From positions 586,819 through 650,818 of the forward strand of contig OX638318.1 of NCBI GenBank assembly GCA_951812585.1: a stretch of 64,000 nt of DNA, given 5' to 3'. Below the pieces are notes generated by a model that ran no database searches, had not been told where the DNA came from, and saw nothing but the letters and a program-made list of their open reading frames with translations. A program made the position numbers and the translations under genes. Origin of the DNA: Rhodothermales bacterium (GTDB lineage: Bacteria > Bacteroidota > Rhodothermia > Rhodothermales > Bin80). Below, in pieces: positions 37,629 to 45,780 of this stretch. Numbering within the stretch: position 1 is the stretch's first letter; each line of letters starts with the position of its first letter.

Positions 37629-38877
37629 ATGCGCAAGATTGTCTCAGAGTGCCGCGCACTCGACAGTACGCCGATCCAGGAGATGGTCATAGACCCGAGA
37701 ATGCGCGACGACAGGAGTGCGGTGCTTAAGGGTCTGCAGCGCGTCTGCTGCAAGGCGGAATCGCGTGCGGCCTTGTTCACGATTCTCGAGACACACTTCA
37801 GCCGGGTACGCGTAGAGATGTCGGGCGACCGGGCATGGACCTATGGCGCGTCATCGTGTTTGCCATTGTGAAGCAGTGCCTGGATCTGGACTACGATGCG
37901 TTGTTGTACCGGGCGAACAAGATCATTTGCTGCGGGAGCTGTTGGGGCATGGCGCGTCTGGGTTTGATGCGCAGAAGTACAGCCGGCAGCGCCTGGTGGA
38001 CACCGTGCAGCATTTGACGCCGGAGCGGGTCGACGCGGTGATTCATCGGATCGTGCGGACGGGGCACGAGGTGGCCAGAAAAAAGTCTGGTGCCGCGCTA
38101 CGCGGTCGTTGCGATTCCAGGGTGGTTAAGACGCCTGTGCACTTTCCCACCGATGTGAGCCTGTGCTGGGATGCGGTGCGGGGTCTGATACGAGTGCGTG
38201 CACGATCAGCTAAGGCGTTCGGTCTTGCGGGCTGGCGCACGCATGCGGATCGCACGAGGAAGGTATACCAGGCTTTCAGCCGGGTGCGGACGGCTGCGCG
38301 CTACCGGCAGAATCCGAAAGGAGTGAAGGCGTATTTGCGCCGGTGCACGCAGACTGCCGCGCATGCCCGGATGCTGTTGGATGCCCTGGCCCAAGAAGAA
38401 GAATCGGCGGTAGCGCAAGCGGAGATCACCGATTCCCTGCGCTCCGTGGACTTGCTGGTGGATCAAATCAGGCGTCGCATCCTGTTGGGCGAGAAGATTC
38501 CACATGCGGAGAAGGTGTTTTCCATCCACAAGCCACACACGCGGTGGATCAGCAAGGGCAAGGCAGGGGTGCTGGCGGAGCGGGGCCTACCGGTTGCCGT
38601 GGTAGAAGATGCGCACCAATTCATCTGGGCTTATCGCATCTTGTGGGCCGAATCGGACACAGAGGTGGCGGTACCGCTCATGGACGCGGTGCAGGCGGCT
38701 TATCCGGCGTTCAATACGTGCAGCGTTGACCGGGGCTTTCACAGCTTGAAGAATCGAGCAGCGTTGGATGCGCGGCTGGCAGTCAATGCGCTTCCGAAGC
38801 AGGGCAAGCGTACGCTTGCAGACCGTGCACGAGCAAGCGCGCCTGCGTTCAAGGTGGCGCGGCGGCAGCCCAAATGA
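37629..38877 (+). pseudogene. ISNCY-family transposase, at least two frameshifts and 3' truncation
   Basis: The start (PIQEMVIDPRMRDDRSAVLKGLQRV, then FTILETHFSRVRVEMSG) is in one frame. From about 37820 the protein continues in a second frame (GMDLWRVIVFAIVKQCLDLDYDALLYRAN) and from about 37915 in a third (HLLRELLGHGASGFDAQKYSRQRLVDTV). The third frame runs to 38877 with KPHTRWISKGKAGVLAERGLPVAVVEDAHQF and CSVDRGFHS, which match the DDE core of ISNCY transposases. The usual C-terminal residues after ARRQ are missing. This copy cannot move itself. Confidence 0.85.
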
Positions 38878-39346
38878 TTCCGACTTTGTTTCGGATCCCG
38901 CTCGCAATAATGAGAATACTGACATGTGCGTTGATGACTTCAACTACCCAGGCATAAGGGTCAATCCCGGCGATCTCGGTTATACGCTCAATGCACCGGG
39001 CGCCGTCGTGATGTGGAATACTTCCTATACGACATGGTCGCAGGTCGCTTGGGCAGAGGCATATACAGTGTTCTACAAGTACAGGACTATCAACGGCGAA
39101 GCCACACTTGACGAGGTTGTCGCAACCGATTTGCCGCAAGGAGTGGCATATTCTACTTATGCAAAGGTTCAAACCAAAAAGCGTAAGTGGTTCGGCTGCA
39201 GTGACGCTAGGCGTACAAGCGTGGCATATGGCGGACTCTCTACGCGAGTGAATATCAAGCGATGCGCTGGTACGGGAACACAGAGTTGGCACACTGCTTT
39301 CATGTCGGGAGTACCTGGCTTACCATCCCTTCTCGGCATAGAGTGA
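38874..39346 (+). pseudogene. Fragment of an unrecognised gene, 5' end lost
   Basis: A frame without its own start follows directly on the broken end of the ISNCY remnant. It reads ENTDMCVDDFNYPGIRVNPGD, then APGAVVMWNTSYTTWSQVAWAEAYTVFYKYRTINGEA and KWFGCSDARRTSVAYGGLSTRV. The aromatic- and Thr/Ser-rich composition with spaced Cys suggests an exported beta-rich protein whose 5' end was lost at the insertion. I do not recognise the family; it could also be a chance frame. Confidence 0.4.
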
Positions 39347-39499
39347 ATCAACGCTCGGGGATTCGCAGGATACGCGGTCCGAGTGCGAGTTGCATGATCC
39401 GCCTGGAGGACCCCGGGTGCGGGAAAACCGCAACGATGCGGTAAGGACTGGCCAACAGTGACTTCGGATCCATAGTCGAGAGACAGAAATGCCGAAGGC

Positions 39500-42109
39500 A
39501 TGACACCACATTTGTCTATGGCGCAGACTCTTGGGAGCTGGAGAGGCAAACAGGCAGCAGCCAAAGGAATCAAGCGTGCTTGCTGCGTGGCGCCACCGCC
39601 CCGGGATAGATACCTGAAGCGCATCCTCACTGGATTGTATGGTCGCTTTGCCGCGTCAGTGTGTCTTCTGTGCGCCGTCCTTTCCCTGCTCGGCAGCGCA
39701 GCGTGGGGGATAACGGATCATGCAGGATGGATCTCAGCGCCAGGCACCGGGACAGCATGGTCCAGCGAGAGTATCCAATCCACTACCGGATCGGCCGCCC
39801 ACACCATCAGCGGGCAGGTCTTTGATGCTGAAAGCGGCGAAAATGTGGTCGGGGCCGCCATTTACGCACCCTACCTGGAATTGGGTGCCATAACCAATCA
39901 GTATGGCTTCTTCAGCCTAACGGTGCAGGCCGACACCGTTTCGCTCATCATTTCGCACATCGCTTATGCGCCACAGCCACATTACATGGTGCTAGGCGCG
40001 GACACATTGCTTAATGTCGCATTGCAGTCCGCCACTGTGGGGCTTGATGAGGTCGAGGTAGTTGCTTCCCGCGGGGACACACCTGTGGAAGCGGTCCTAA
40101 TGAGTCAGGTGAATTTGCCCATTGCGCAGATTAAAGCAATCCCTGCGCTTCTGGGAGAGGTCGATATCCTGAAGGTGGTCCAACTGCTGCCCGGCGTTCA
40201 ATCGGGAAAGGAGGGATCAAGCGGACTCTACGTTCGAGGTGGGGGCCCTGATCAGAATCTCATCCTGCTGGATGGCATTACCGTGTACAACGCCAGTCAC
40301 CTGTTCGGATTCTTCAGCACCTTCAATGGAGACGCCGTCAAGGACGTATCACTGATCAAGGGCGGATTCCCTGCGCGCTATGGAGGCCGCCTGTCGTCCG
40401 TCATTGACCTGACGATGAAGGAAGGCAACCTGAAGGAGCACAAAGGGTCGGCCTCCGTCGGCATCGTGGCATCCACTGTCACCGTGGAAGGACCCATACG
40501 AAAGAATCGCGCATCATTTCTGGTGTCGGCGCGCCGCACGTACCTGGACCTTCTCGTCTACCCGTTCTTGCCGAAATCGCAGAAGGGGGGATATTATTTC
40601 TACGACGTAAATGCCAAGACCAACGCCATCTTGTCAGACCGCGACCGCGTGTACGTCGGTGTCTATGCCGGCCATGACCGCGGGTTCGGGCGTAGGAGGA
40701 CAGACGATTCCTTCACCATTCAGCGCAAGAGCGACGATTTCGGATGGCGAAATGTTACAGCAACGGCGCGGTGGAATCGCATTTTGAGTCCCAAGCTGTT
40801 CGCCAATGTACTGTTGGGATTCACGCGCTTCCGCCTCCGCACGCGCTCCGAGCAATCGACCAAACTCGTTGACGATCCTGACGCATCAACTTCGCTGTAC
40901 CTGTCCAATTTCTTGTCGGGAATCACGGATGGCATCGGCCGCGCGGACTTTGAATTCGCGCCCGGACCGAGTCACTATGCGCGCTTCGGTGTCATTGGCG
41001 TGCTGCATACCTACCATACGGGGGCACTGACCCGTCGGCAGTCCGGGCCAGATATCATACCGGTTGACACCCTCTTTACACCGACTCGCATTACCAGGAG
41101 CGTAGAGCTGAGCGCCTACGTTGAGGATGAATTGCGACTGACCCCTCAAATGAAGATTAACGCCGGCATTCACGCTTCAAGCTTCCTGGTAGAAGGATCC
41201 AGATACGCCTCTGTTCAGCCGCGAATCAGCCTATGGTGGGGCTTGACCGGGACCACCGCGCTAAAGGCATCCTATGCCTCCATGCAGCAATACATCCACC
41301 TCTTGCCGTCGGCTAGCGGTCTCTCGCTGCCAACGGATCTTTGGGTTCCTGCAACAGACCGCGTTCGGCCGCAGGAGGCCAATCAGGTGGCTTTGGGGCT
41401 GGCGAAGACACTACGGGGCGGGCGCTACGAGATCACGATCGAAAGCTATTACAAGAGGATGCGGCACCTGATCGAGTACAAGGAGGGTGCCGACTACCTT
41501 GGAGCAGCACTCGGCTCCTGGCAGGACAAGATTGAAAACGGGCGCGGCTGGTCTTATGGGGCGGAGTTCTTTCTCCAAAAGCAGTTAGGGCGCACTACGG
41601 GTTGGTTGGGGTATACACTCTCACGAACGCAGCGGAAGTTTGCTGAGCTCAACGACGGCAATACATTCCCCTACACATACGATCGTCGCCACGATGTCTC
41701 CCTGGTTGTCAATCATCGCCTCCGGGCATCAGTCGAGCTGTCGGGAACGTGGGTGTATGGCACCGGTCAGTCCATCTGGCTGCCCATAGGGCAATTTTAT
41801 GGAGTGGACCACAATACTGGCGAGTATAGCCTTGGGCCCTGGGGCCAGCAAACGTTGCGTCTGTATGGGCCACGGAATGGATCAAGGATGCCCTCCCACC
41901 ATCGCTTGGATATGGCCGTTCGCCTACACAGATCAGGGCGACGGTTTACACGCACATGGTCCTTCGGCCTCTACAATGCGTACAGCCGAAGGAACCCGTT
42001 CATATTGACGGCAACACCAGAGAGGGACTACGAGCCAAGCCATTTGGTCTTCAAGAAGATCACCATTTTTCCCATCATACCGTTTGCCACATTCCGACTG
42101 GAATGGTGA
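39500..42109 (+). CDS. TonB-dependent receptor with N-terminal carboxypeptidase-regulatory-like domain
   Basis: 869 residues from ATG 39500; the signal-like segment is at about 50-70 (ASVCLLCAVLSLLGSAAWG), so a later start such as TTG 39635 is plausible. After a short linker comes a CarboxypepD_reg-like domain (TISGQVFDAESGENVVGAAIYAP), then the plug (ILKVVQLLPGVQSGKEGSSGLYVRGGGPDQNLILLDGITVYNASHLFGFFSTFNGDAVKDVSLIKGGFPARYGGRLSSVIDL) and a beta-barrel ending in IPFATFRLEW, an aromatic C-terminus for outer-membrane insertion. It takes up a large substrate with TonB-ExbBD energy. The DUF4249 partner starts 3 bp downstream. Confidence 0.93.
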   Translation: MTPHLSMAQTLGSWRGKQAAAKGIKRACCVAPPPRDRYLKRILTGLYGRFAASVCLLCAVLSLLGSAAWGITDHAGWISAPGTGTAWSSESIQSTTGSAAHTISGQVFDAESGENVVGAAIYAPYLELGAITNQYGFFSLTVQADTVSLIISHIAYAPQPHYMVLGADTLLNVALQSATVGLDEVEVVASRGDTPVEAVLMSQVNLPIAQIKAIPALLGEVDILKVVQLLPGVQSGKEGSSGLYVRGGGPDQNLILLDGITVYNASHLFGFFSTFNGDAVKDVSLIKGGFPARYGGRLSSVIDLTMKEGNLKEHKGSASVGIVASTVTVEGPIRKNRASFLVSARRTYLDLLVYPFLPKSQKGGYYFYDVNAKTNAILSDRDRVYVGVYAGHDRGFGRRRTDDSFTIQRKSDDFGWRNVTATARWNRILSPKLFANVLLGFTRFRLRTRSEQSTKLVDDPDASTSLYLSNFLSGITDGIGRADFEFAPGPSHYARFGVIGVLHTYHTGALTRRQSGPDIIPVDTLFTPTRITRSVELSAYVEDELRLTPQMKINAGIHASSFLVEGSRYASVQPRISLWWGLTGTTALKASYASMQQYIHLLPSASGLSLPTDLWVPATDRVRPQEANQVALGLAKTLRGGRYEITIESYYKRMRHLIEYKEGADYLGAALGSWQDKIENGRGWSYGAEFFLQKQLGRTTGWLGYTLSRTQRKFAELNDGNTFPYTYDRRHDVSLVVNHRLRASVELSGTWVYGTGQSIWLPIGQFYGVDHNTGEYSLGPWGQQTLRLYGPRNGSRMPSHHRLDMAVRLHRSGRRFTRTWSFGLYNAYSRRNPFILTATPERDYEPSHLVFKKITIFPIIPFATFRLEW

Positions 42110-42112
42110 CCC

Positions 42113-43084
42113 ATGAAACGACCACGACTTATCCTTTACGCTCTGCTTCTCTTGACCTGGATGGCCTGCGAAACGGTCGTTGAGATCGATCCGCCTGCAT
42201 ACGATCCGGAATTGGTTGTAACCAGCTATTTCGAGCCGGACAGCCTCTGGTCGGCCGCGATCCACCGAAGCCTGGGCGCTGGAGAATCACTTGACCCGGC
42301 GGCGCAGTATGTAGAGAACGCCACTGTTACCATACTGAGCAACAGCGACATCGTAGACACCCTGCGCTATGCAGGCCGCGGGCACTATGTGTCCAACAGT
42401 GAACGATACCCGGTGGCCGGTAAGCCTTACACCCTGCGAGCGCAGGTTCCCGGCATGACAACGGTTGAAGCGGTGTCAGCCGCACCCGTACCGACGCCAA
42501 TAACCGAGATTTCCCTCGAAAACTTGGGGGAGGTTTCCTCCGGTGCCCCGGTATCTCCCGAATACAAATTCAGAATTCGCTTTCGCCTCGAAGATCCTCC
42601 AGGGCGGAATTTCTACCGTTTCGGTATCTACGAGTTCAGGGGTAATTTCTTCAGGCGCCATTCATACCCAGACCTCAACCTGCCTGACAGCGTATACCAG
42701 TCGATCCCTTTGGATGCCGGAGATGTCTCTTGGTCCTGTAACTACTCTGACGCGTACCGTGGAACGCCGTCCACGGGCTGCCCGAGCTGCACCTGCATCA
42801 ATGCTGCCTTAACGGATCAACTCTTCGACGGACAGTCCTACCAGGTGTCCGTAACATTCAGCCTGGATCCAAGTTCGGGGGGTACCAGAAACGAAGTACT
42901 GCTGTTGCTATCCACGTTGAGCGAGGACTACTTCGAAGTCAAGCGCACACTGGCGGAACAGGCCGAGCAGAATGCCGCGTTCTCCGCGCCGCTGGACATC
43001 TACTCCAATGTGAAGGGTGGCTTGGGTGTGTTCGCCGGATATTCCAACACCGGTGTTTTCCTGCCCATCCCGCTCGATGAGTAA
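42113..43084 (+). CDS. DUF4249-family lipoprotein
   Basis: 323 residues. MKRPRLILYALLLLTWMAC is a lipoprotein signal. The following CETVVEIDPPAYDPELVVTSYFEPDSLW and the beta-rich body with YRFGIYEF match DUF4249, which in Bacteroidota accompanies TonB receptors with a carboxypeptidase-like N-domain, much as SusD accompanies SusC. It is likely on the cell surface and helps the receptor at 39.5 kb bind its ligand. Four Cys in a short segment (CNYSDAYRGTPSTGCPSCTC) may form disulfides. Ligand unknown. The TnpB fragment begins 150 bp downstream. Confidence 0.85.
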   Translation: MKRPRLILYALLLLTWMACETVVEIDPPAYDPELVVTSYFEPDSLWSAAIHRSLGAGESLDPAAQYVENATVTILSNSDIVDTLRYAGRGHYVSNSERYPVAGKPYTLRAQVPGMTTVEAVSAAPVPTPITEISLENLGEVSSGAPVSPEYKFRIRFRLEDPPGRNFYRFGIYEFRGNFFRRHSYPDLNLPDSVYQSIPLDAGDVSWSCNYSDAYRGTPSTGCPSCTCINAALTDQLFDGQSYQVSVTFSLDPSSGGTRNEVLLLLSTLSEDYFEVKRTLAEQAEQNAAFSAPLDIYSNVKGGLGVFAGYSNTGVFLPIPLDE

Positions 43085-43233
43085 GGCCGGGAGTACACAT
43101 CACGCGGTATGGAACGACCGCAGGGACACGGTCTGGTCGGTCACTGGGCAACTTGCGGGCCACCGGGCGTTCAGGCATGTCGGGATATGCACCGCAGTCG
43201 GACCCACCCTGCACATATCGGAAGGGCCGCCCC

Positions 43234-43368
43234 ATGACCCGCACATACACATACCGACCCAGGCGTATCAGCCCCCGACAGCACGCGGCACTCCAGGCGC
43301 TGTTCGTGCACCTGGGCTGGCTGCGGAACCAGGAGGTGGCGAAGTATCGGGACGATTACAAGGAGGGG
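43234..43368 (+). pseudogene. IS605-type tnpB 5' fragment (copy 1)
   Basis: About 135 bp nearly identical to 45781-45915, the start of the longer tnpB copy; it encodes MTRTYTYRPRRISPRQHAAL and the following HLGWLRNQEVAKYRDDYKEG. Identity starts at about the ATG and ends in a G run. The next piece of the same copy is at 44041. Confidence 0.85.
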
Positions 43369-43452
43369 GGAGGGGAGGCGGCGTCCTAGCCCTCCAGCTG
43401 AGTGACGCCATGGCCCATGGCAGATTCGTGCCGAAGTCCAGTGTCGACGCAC

Positions 43453-43659
43453 TCACGCGCCCGCTCTGGACCTCGCGCTCCTCCACCCAAAGCCGTAGAA
43501 ACTTGCCCCAACCCGTGTGGTAGGCGTGGGGCGGATGTCGGCCAAGGCGGACTGCTGCGCGAGCAGCCAGTCCGTCCCGTCGATCCCCTGGCGGGGCTGT
43601 GCCTGGGCCGTGTGCAGCAGGGCTGCGGCCAGTAGGATGAGGGCTGAGTACGTGTTCAT
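43453..43659 (-). CDS. Small exported protein, unknown, perhaps truncated
   Basis: 68 residues. The ATG at 43659 has a good Shine-Dalgarno sequence (GGAGG, 5 bp before it). MNTYSALILLAAALLHTAQAQ is a signal peptide; the mature part (PRQGIDGTDWLLAQQSALADI, then RPTPTTRVGASFYGFGW) matches nothing I know. It lies inside the tnpB copy 1 region, on the other strand, divergent from the small gene at 43812. The stop may result from truncation when the tnpB piece was joined. Confidence 0.5.
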   Translation of the reverse strand: MNTYSALILLAAALLHTAQAQPRQGIDGTDWLLAQQSALADIRPTPTTRVGASFYGFGWRSARSRAGA

Positions 43660-43811
43660 GGGGTCCTCCGGGAGGGTGGCTGTGCCACGGGGGCGCGGTG
43701 GAGATAGCATAAGTAACATTTTAATGCCATCTTTTCTATCTGTGCGGGGGCGTTTCGGGGCACTTTTCGTATCGAGTGTGGTATATTCGTATACACTACT
43801 ACGCCTACGCC

Positions 43812-44036
43812 ATGCCTAGCGCCACGCCCGCGTCGCCTCGGCCTGCGGCCAAGTCCGTCCGGATCAACGCCGCGACCATGCGGATGGTGGAGAAGCTTCA
43901 GGCGCGCCACCTCGCAGCGTTCGGCAGCGCGCCTTCAATCGCCAATATCCTGCAGCGCGCCTGCGAGGTGTACTGCCTGGACGGCCAGCTGCCACCGCTT
44001 CCCTCTGGCGCCGCCGAGACGCCGGCGCACCCATGA
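43812..44036 (+). CDS. Small protein, possible ribbon-helix-helix DNA-binding
   Basis: 74 residues from ATG 43812 (an upstream GTG at 43776 would add 12). KSVRINAATMRMVEKLQARH and then SAPSIANILQRACEVYCLDG have the spacing of a short beta strand followed by two helices, as in CopG/Arc-like ribbon-helix-helix proteins. This is an inference from pattern, not a recognised family. The upstream 150 bp is AT-rich for this region and divergent with the small exported gene, so it may hold two promoters. It sits between two pieces of tnpB copy 1. Confidence 0.45.
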   Translation: MPSATPASPRPAAKSVRINAATMRMVEKLQARHLAAFGSAPSIANILQRACEVYCLDGQLPPLPSGAAETPAHP

Positions 44037-44040
44037 CCGC

Positions 44041-44220
44041 CTTGCCTCGGCGGGGCAGCCATGGACGTAAGAAGAAAAAGGCGGTGCTCGCCAGGGAATC
44101 CCGCCGCATCGCCACTCGGCGCAAGCCGCACATGGAAGGCCGCTGGGTCCTGCTTCGGCAGCACCTACGCCGTCCTGCGACACAGGAACGCATGGGCGAG
44201 GCTCCCGTCCACGTAAGCGT
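44041..44220 (+). pseudogene. IS605-type tnpB middle and 3' fragment (copy 1)
   Basis: 44046-44128 matches the longer copy at 46198-46276 (GRKKKKAVLARESRRIATRR), and 44129-44220 then matches 46689-46784 (the C-terminal tail and 3' end). The junction falls in a short sequence containing CGCAAGC that is present at both source sites, so about 410 bp were deleted between microhomologies. Homology with copy 2 ends near 44219/46784, which may be the right end of the element. Confidence 0.8.
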
Positions 44221-44269
44221 GCCACACATGCGCGGGGCAGCTTACGGTCGGCCCCGTGCGCGCGTGGAC

Positions 44270-44526
44270 TTCCCCTGAATCTCATTAGCCTCACCATCGA
44301 ATCCACGACCGACAAGGGCGACGTAGTCTGGGAGCCGTTCGGGGGGCTTTGCCCGGCGTCTCTGGCTTCGTTGGCACTGGAACGCGAGTGCTACAGCGCC
44401 GAGGTTGTGCGGGAGTTCTATGATGCTGCTGTAAACCGACTTCGGAATGCTGCCCGTTGCGCCAGCTCCCCCACGCACGCGGAGTCGCTGGCACTGCAGA
44501 GAGGCCGCGTGGACTTTCCCCCATGA
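44270..44526 (+). pseudogene. DNA methyltransferase 3' fragment
   Basis: The frame reads LPLNLISLTIESTTDKGDVVW, EPFGGLCPASLASLALERECYSAE, VVREFYDAAVNRLRN and stops at 44524-44526. The segment with a PL residue pair, the ST.D.GDVV strand and EPFGG is the SAM-binding motif I region at the C-terminal side of beta/N4-class DNA methyltransferases. No catalytic DPPY/SPPY motif precedes it because the sequence upstream of about 44270 is tnpB 3' end. Its stop overlaps the start of the ATPase gene (ATGA), suggesting an original methyltransferase-ATPase operon. Confidence 0.75.
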
Positions 44527-45773
44527 CTCCTACAGTAATCCAGGACCGGGGGCCGGCAAGGTTCTTCCATGGCCGTAAGCGCGAGTTAGACGGCCTTCGG
44601 GAGGTGCGCCAGCACGCGCTGCGTTCGCGCGGCGGCACCATCTTTCTCGTGCAGGGAGCTCCCGGCGCTGGCAAGACCGCGCTGCTCCATGAATGTGGCA
44701 GGCACGCCGAAAGGGACGGGTGGCGTGTGACAGCCATCCGTAACAACGCCCTCTACGACCCAGCGGCGCTCGCGGAACAACTGGACATTCCCTACGCGGA
44801 ACGCGAGGTCACCGAGCGCGGCCGCGCGCTCGGTGGGAGGCTCCGCGTCTTTATTGCCGGGGGCAGTGTCCAGCGCACCAAACGCCAGACCTCGCAGCAC
44901 CGCGGTCCGAGCGTGATCCAGATACTGGAAGGCGCCGCAGGATCGAGCGGGCTCCTGTTGATGCTGGACGAGGCGCAGACGCTTGACACAGAGGCCGACG
45001 GCCCGCATAAGGCTGTATTGATGCAGCACCTGACGGCGATTCATAACGGAGACGTGGGGGCACCTGTGGTTCTACTGGCCGCCGGACTGGGCATCTCCAA
45101 GGGCGTGTTCTCGCGTCTCGGGGTTTCCCGCTTCATTGGGGGCGGCGTAAGACATCTGGGGCGGTTGTCCCCGGCGGCGGAGCGCGCGGTGATACGCGAC
45201 TGGCTGGTCAAGGCCGGCGGAGGGCGTGGTGATCCGGAGCACCTGGCTCGCTGGATTGACGCGATTGCGGCTGAATGCCACGGCTGGCCGCAGCACATCG
45301 CGTTCTATTCGGGCGTGGCAGCCCATTGGCTGGATAACTCCACCGGCATGCTCACGAAGCGCGTGCCGGCGGAAGTCCTGGCTGCGGGGCGGAAAGGCCG
45401 GATGGAATACTACGAAGGGCGGATCGAGGGCATCAAACGTGAAGACAGAGTAGCGCTTGCCAATATGTTGGTTACGAGCGAGCGGGGCACCGCGATGGAG
45501 AGATCGAAGGTACTTGCCGCCTTTTCCGAACACCAGGGGCCTGCGGCCGCTTCAGCCACCTTCCAGCATGCCCTGCACAAGGGCGTAGTCGTCGAGCGGC
45601 GAGACGGTCGCTTCGCCCTTCCGATCCCGTCCATGCACGACTGGTTGGTGCAGGAATATGCCGAGCGTGCGCGGGACCCGTCATCCCCGGGCCACACTGA
45701 GGGTGTGCCTGTCCTGCGCCCCCCACGTGGAGTCCGCAAGCCGCCCGACCACGATCACGGGCTGGACCGGTAA
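44523..45773 (+). CDS. AAA-type ATPase, ExeA/Cdc6-like
   Basis: 416 residues from ATG 44523, which overlaps the methyltransferase remnant's stop by 4 bp. FFHGRKRELDGLREV, Walker A VQGAPGAGKTALLHE near residue 46, Walker B LLLMLDEAQTLD near 148, and VVLLAAGLGIS as a possible sensor 1. The C-terminal part (about 290-400; ANMLVTSERGTAMERSKVLAAF and HALHKGVVVERRDGRFALPIPSMHDWL) looks like a winged helix. Such proteins resemble ExeA, Orc1/Cdc6 and STAND-like ATPases found near mobile elements. I cannot assign a function. The tnpB gene starts 7 bp after its stop. Confidence 0.75.
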   Translation: MTPTVIQDRGPARFFHGRKRELDGLREVRQHALRSRGGTIFLVQGAPGAGKTALLHECGRHAERDGWRVTAIRNNALYDPAALAEQLDIPYAEREVTERGRALGGRLRVFIAGGSVQRTKRQTSQHRGPSVIQILEGAAGSSGLLLMLDEAQTLDTEADGPHKAVLMQHLTAIHNGDVGAPVVLLAAGLGISKGVFSRLGVSRFIGGGVRHLGRLSPAAERAVIRDWLVKAGGGRGDPEHLARWIDAIAAECHGWPQHIAFYSGVAAHWLDNSTGMLTKRVPAEVLAAGRKGRMEYYEGRIEGIKREDRVALANMLVTSERGTAMERSKVLAAFSEHQGPAAASATFQHALHKGVVVERRDGRFALPIPSMHDWLVQEYAERARDPSSPGHTEGVPVLRPPRGVRKPPDHDHGLDR

Positions 45774-45780
45774 CACCCCC

